This document shows positions 61,194 through 64,000 of a stretch of DNA of 64,000 nt, piece by piece. This DNA comes from Streptomyces sp. CG1. Its GTDB lineage: Bacteria > Actinomycetota > Actinomycetes > Streptomycetales > Streptomycetaceae. The stretch is taken from positions 992,001 to 1,056,000 of the forward strand of contig NZ_CP163518.1 of the NCBI RefSeq assembly GCF_041080625.1, read 5' to 3'. The position numbers and the translations under genes are program-made. Under the pieces are notes generated by a model, which saw only the letters and a list, made by a program, of their open reading frames with translations, was not told the DNA's origin and made no database searches. Within the stretch, counting starts at the first letter, position 1, and the number at the start of each line of letters is the position of its first letter.

Positions 61194-62486
61194 ATGGCGA
61201 CCGTGGAACGGCCCCTTCCCGACCGGCGGCTGCGGCCCCCGATGGGCTGGAACAGCTGGGACTGCTACGGCACGACCGTCACCGAGGACGAGGTGCTCGC
61301 CAACGCGGTGTTCCTGCGGGACCGTCTGCTCGCGCACGGCTGGGACACGGTGGTGGTGGACATCCAGTGGTACGAGCCGACGGCCCGTGCGCATGGCTAC
61401 AACCCGGACGCGCCGCTGGTCCTGGACGCGTACGGCCGCCAGCTGCCAGCGCCGAACCGGTTCCCCTCCGCCGCCGAGGGGGCCGGCTTCGCTCCGCTGG
61501 CCCGGCAGGTGCACGATCTCGGGCTGCGCTTCGGGCTGCACATCATGCGCGGCGTCCCGCGCCGGGCCGTTGCCGCTCAACTGCCCGTGATCGGAACGGA
61601 CTTCACCGCCGGCGAAATCGCCGACACCGGCTCGGTCTGCCCCTGGAACTCCGACAACTACGGCCTGAACCACGACCACCCGGGCGCTCAGGCCTACTAC
61701 GATTCCCAGGTCGCCCAATTCGCCGACTGGGGCGTGGACTTCGTCAAGGCCGACGACATGCTCTTCCCGTACCACGAGCGGGAGATCGCCGCCTACGCAC
61801 GGGCGATCGAGCGCAGCGGCCGGCCGATCGAGCTGAGCCTCTCCCCCGGCACCGACGTCTCCCTCGCCCGGCTGGATCATCTGCGCGGGCACGCCACGAT
61901 GTGGCGGGTCTGCGACGACCTGTGGGACCGGTGGGAGGACGTCGAGGCGCAGTTCGCCCGGATGGCGCGGTGGGCACCCTGGCAGGGCGAGGGCGGCTGG
62001 GCGGACGCGGACATGCTGCCGCTCGGCCGCATCGGCATCCGCGGCGAACGCGGTGAGGACCGGCTGTCCCGGCTCACCCGGCCCGAGCAGATAAGCCTGC
62101 TCACCCTGTGGCTGATCGCCCGCTCCCCGCTGATGATGGGCGGCGACCTGCCCGGCAGCCCGCCGGAGACCGTCGAACTCCTCACCAACGACGAGGCGTT
62201 GGCCGTCCTCATGCACAGCACCGGCAACCGCGAGGTGCTGCGCGAGGGCGACCTGGTGCTCTGGACCGCCCGCGACACCGACGGCCGTACCCGCTACGCC
62301 GCCGTGTTCTCGCTGGCCGACGGACCGCGCCGGTACGGGGTGCCGCTCGGCTCGATCGGTGCCCGCGCCGCCGACCGTGTCCGGGAGCTGTGGACCCGTA
62401 CCGGTGTCGTGCACGACGGCCGGCACCTGACCGTCGAACTGCCCGCCCACGGCGCCGCGCTCTATCGTTTTGCGCAGGACGGCTGA
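61194..62486 (+). CDS. GH27 alpha-galactosidase-family glycosidase, cytoplasmic
   Basis: A 430-residue protein without a signal peptide. PPMGWNSWDCYGTTVTEDEV is the GH27 start. VVVDIQWYEP and LRFGLHIMRGVPRRAV follow. The nucleophile is Asp187 in VDFVKADDML. WRVCDDLWDRWEDV holds the acid/base aspartate region. LLTLWLIARSPLMMGGDL and the C-terminal beta-sandwich end LPAHGAALYRFA. It hydrolyses alpha-galactosides or beta-L-arabinopyranosides, both GH27 activities. With a GH51 fragment upstream and a LacI gene downstream, a role in arabinogalactan use is likely. Confidence 0.9.
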   Translation: MATVERPLPDRRLRPPMGWNSWDCYGTTVTEDEVLANAVFLRDRLLAHGWDTVVVDIQWYEPTARAHGYNPDAPLVLDAYGRQLPAPNRFPSAAEGAGFAPLARQVHDLGLRFGLHIMRGVPRRAVAAQLPVIGTDFTAGEIADTGSVCPWNSDNYGLNHDHPGAQAYYDSQVAQFADWGVDFVKADDMLFPYHEREIAAYARAIERSGRPIELSLSPGTDVSLARLDHLRGHATMWRVCDDLWDRWEDVEAQFARMARWAPWQGEGGWADADMLPLGRIGIRGERGEDRLSRLTRPEQISLLTLWLIARSPLMMGGDLPGSPPETVELLTNDEALAVLMHSTGNREVLREGDLVLWTARDTDGRTRYAAVFSLADGPRRYGVPLGSIGARAADRVRELWTRTGVVHDGRHLTVELPAHGAALYRFAQDG

Positions 62487-62535
62487 CGGACGGCCACCCA
62501 CGGCGGCCTGCGGCGGGCACCAGGCGGGAGTGGAC

Positions 62536-63553
62536 GTGGCGACGATCCAGGACGTGGCGAAGGCGGCCGGCGTGTCGGCGATGACGGTCTCCAACGTCAT
62601 CAACCGTCATCAACGACCACCCCAACGTCCGCCCCGCCACCCGCGAGCGCGTCCTGACGGCGATGGCCCGGCTCGATCACCGGGTCAACGTGGCGGCCCG
62701 CAACCTCCGCAAGGGCCGGACCGGCACCATCGGCCTCGCGGTGCCGGAGGTGAACCGCCCGTACTACGGCCGGCTGGCGGCGGCCATCATCGCGGCGGCG
62801 GGCCGGCACGGGCTGCGGGTGAGCATCGAGCAGACCGGAGCCCGCCGGGAGGACGAGCTGGCGGCGCCGGCCCAGTCCCGCAACCGGCTCTACGACGGGC
62901 TGATCCTCAGCACCGTCGGCATGGGTCCGGCCGATGTCGAGGCGCTGAAGGTGGAGCAGCCGGTGGTGATCCCGGGCGAGCGGATCTTCGGCGGCCCCGT
63001 GGACCACGTGGCCATGCCCAACGCCGAGGCGTCGGCGGCCGCCACCCGGCATCTGATCGAGCGGGGCTGCCGACGGGTGGCCGTCGTGTGCGGGGAACTG
63101 CGTGACGAGGTCGACGTGTCGAGCCTGCGGCACGCCGGCTACCGGCAGGCGCTCGCCGCCGCCGGTCTGCCCGAGGACCCGGATCTGGTGCGGCGCGTGC
63201 CCGCGCTCACCATGGCGGAAGGCGCCCGGCAGGCACGGACGATGGTGACGGGCGGGCTGGACGTCGACGGTGTGTTCTGTGTGACGGACACCGTGGCGAT
63301 GGGGGTGCTGCGCGGTCTGGCGGACGCCGGGGTGCGGGTGCCGGGGCAGGGCAAGGTGATCGGTTTCGACAACGTCGACGAGAGCGCGTTCCTCGTCCCG
63401 TCGCTGTCCACGGTGGATCCGGATCACGACCTGATGGCCGAGCGGGCCGTCACCCTGCTCACCGCCCGCCTGGGCAGCCCGGGCCCTCCGCCGGACCGGA
63501 AGGAGTTCGTCGGCCCCTTCTCCCTGGTGATCCGCGAGTCCACGACCGACTGA
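62536..63553 (+). pseudogene. LacI regulator broken by a 10-bp tandem duplication
   Basis: GTG 62536, 6 bp after GGGAG, encodes VATIQDVAKAAGVSAMTVSN VIN, the helix-turn-helix. CGTCATCAAC is then repeated at 62595-62604 and 62605-62614, shifting the frame. Without the second copy the reading goes straight on as DHPNVRPATRERVLTAMARL and through a complete LacI effector domain to the TGA at 63551. Its usual role would be to repress GH27/GH51 genes. As written, only 24 correct codons precede the shift, so the protein is lost unless the duplication contracts or the downstream ATG at 62663 is used. Confidence 0.9.
62595..62614 (+). repeat. 10-bp perfect tandem duplication inside lacI
   Basis: CGTCATCAAC is present twice without spacing. 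Deletion of either copy restores the LacI frame exactly. The lesion is in the codons just after the recognition helix. Confidence 0.97.
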
Positions 63554-63595
63554 CCTCGGCGTCCGACCGGGCGACCAATATCACTCCATCATTTG

Positions 63596-63610
63596 CCTAA
63601 AAGGTTTAGG
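63596..63610. promoter_or_regulatory. Perfect 15-bp palindrome, candidate TetR operator
   Basis: CCTAAA-AGG-TTTAGG lies 37 bp upstream of the terminal TetR gene, in an A+T-rich promoter stretch. TetR genes commonly repress themselves through such a dyad. Position is the evidence. Confidence 0.6.
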
Positions 63611-63647
63611 AAGCTCCATAATCAGTTACGGCAGATGGGAGAAGAGC

Positions 63648-64000
63648 ATGGTGCGCGCAGGCCTGACCACCGACCGTCTCGTCCGGGCCGGTGCCGAGCT
63701 GGCCGACGAGGTCGGCTTCGAGCAGGTGACCGTGTCCGCGCTGGCCCGGCGGTTCGACGTCAAGGTCGCGAGCCTGTACTCGCATCTGAAGAACTCCCAG
63801 GACCTCAAGACCCGGATCGCGTTGCTGGCGCTGGAGGAGCTGGCCGACCGCGCCGCCGACGCGCTAGCCGGCCGGGCCGGCAAGGACGCCCTCACCGCGT
63901 TCGCCGACGTGTACCGCGACTACGCCCGCGCCCACCCGGGCCGTTACGCGGCGACCCGCCACCCGCTGGGCCCCGAGGCCGCGGCCGCGAGCGCGGGCGG
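63648..64000 (+). CDS. TetR family regulator (cut by window end)
   Basis: ATG 63648 behind GGGAGAAG. The visible 117 residues begin MVRAGLTTDRLVRAGAELAD. The helix-turn-helix EVGFEQVTVSALARRFDVKV with ASLYSHLKNSQDLKTRIAL is a TetR pattern of the TetR_C_33/WHG-type. The C-terminal ligand domain (DVYRDYARAHPGRYAATRHP) is only partly present. The palindrome upstream suggests autoregulation. Its target lies beyond the window. Confidence 0.85.
   Translation, partial: MVRAGLTTDRLVRAGAELADEVGFEQVTVSALARRFDVKVASLYSHLKNSQDLKTRIALLALEELADRAADALAGRAGKDALTAFADVYRDYARAHPGRYAATRHPLGPEAAAASAG

Overview
The window is about 72% G+C, has the codon bias of a high-GC actinomycete, and most strongly suggests Streptomyces (twin-arginine chitosanase, LacI/PadR/TetR/MarR regulators each beside one or two effector genes, many secreted hydrolases, RsbW-like and SpoIIE-like regulators). 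About ten decayed genes (SDR, SurE, KefB-like antiporter, cupin, split drug exporter, imine reductase, GH51, LacI) suggest an accessory chromosome-arm region rather than the core; that placement is inference.

Layout. 0-8 kb: a small secreted peptide, membrane proteins with a PadR regulator, and a LacI-controlled esterase plus MFS exporter unit in which three near-identical palindromes mark the regulon. 8-11 kb: a GH25 muramidase and an M1-type metallopeptidase, both secreted. 11.9-20.4 kb: a minus-strand run of seven genes for an exopolysaccharide: a secreted NodB-motif deacetylase, a PelF-type glycosyltransferase, a polytopic membrane protein, a LegB-like dehydratase, a sugar nucleotidyltransferase, a second epimerase and a spherulin-4/Sph3-like glycosidase. 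This combination recalls the fungal galactosaminogalactan cluster and the Pel system and is the best candidate for an undescribed system. 20.8-27.4 kb: a secreted protein, a secreted rod of about 30 KPEYP repeats with a His-rich tail, an SGNH hydrolase, phosphoglucomutase and a GH46 chitosanase behind a perfect CsnR-like palindrome.

27.6-36.5 kb: aldo/keto reductase, a cation/proton antiporter pair with a one-base lesion, DedA, cysteine hydrolase, a MarR/MFS pair, an anti-sigma-type ATPase and a capreomycidine-synthase-like aminotransferase. 36.8-51.1 kb: a complete selenocysteine system. The formate dehydrogenase alpha gene reads through an in-frame TGA followed by a hairpin with a GGTCT loop (a bacterial SECIS). 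Beside it lie selD, a tRNA-Sec with a UCA anticodon, selB and selA. The iron-sulfur and NrfD-like subunits lie 5 kb upstream, separated from the alpha subunit by an MFS transporter and a metallo-beta-lactamase-fold/TetR pair with three shared operators. selB ends inside the antisense strand of tRNA-Sec, and its stop codon is the complement of the anticodon.

51-64 kb: a MASE1 membrane protein, a SpoIIE-type phosphatase, a drug exporter broken into oppositely oriented pieces, a PIG-V-type mannosyltransferase, an N-terminally extended GAPDH homologue, an M9-type collagenase, a LysR regulator, and a decayed plant-polysaccharide cluster (GH51 fragment, intact GH27, LacI broken by a 10-bp tandem duplication). 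The window ends inside a TetR-family gene.

All assignments come from reading the sequence and family knowledge; no database search was run. Start codons were chosen by ribosome-binding site, overlap with neighbours and family length.
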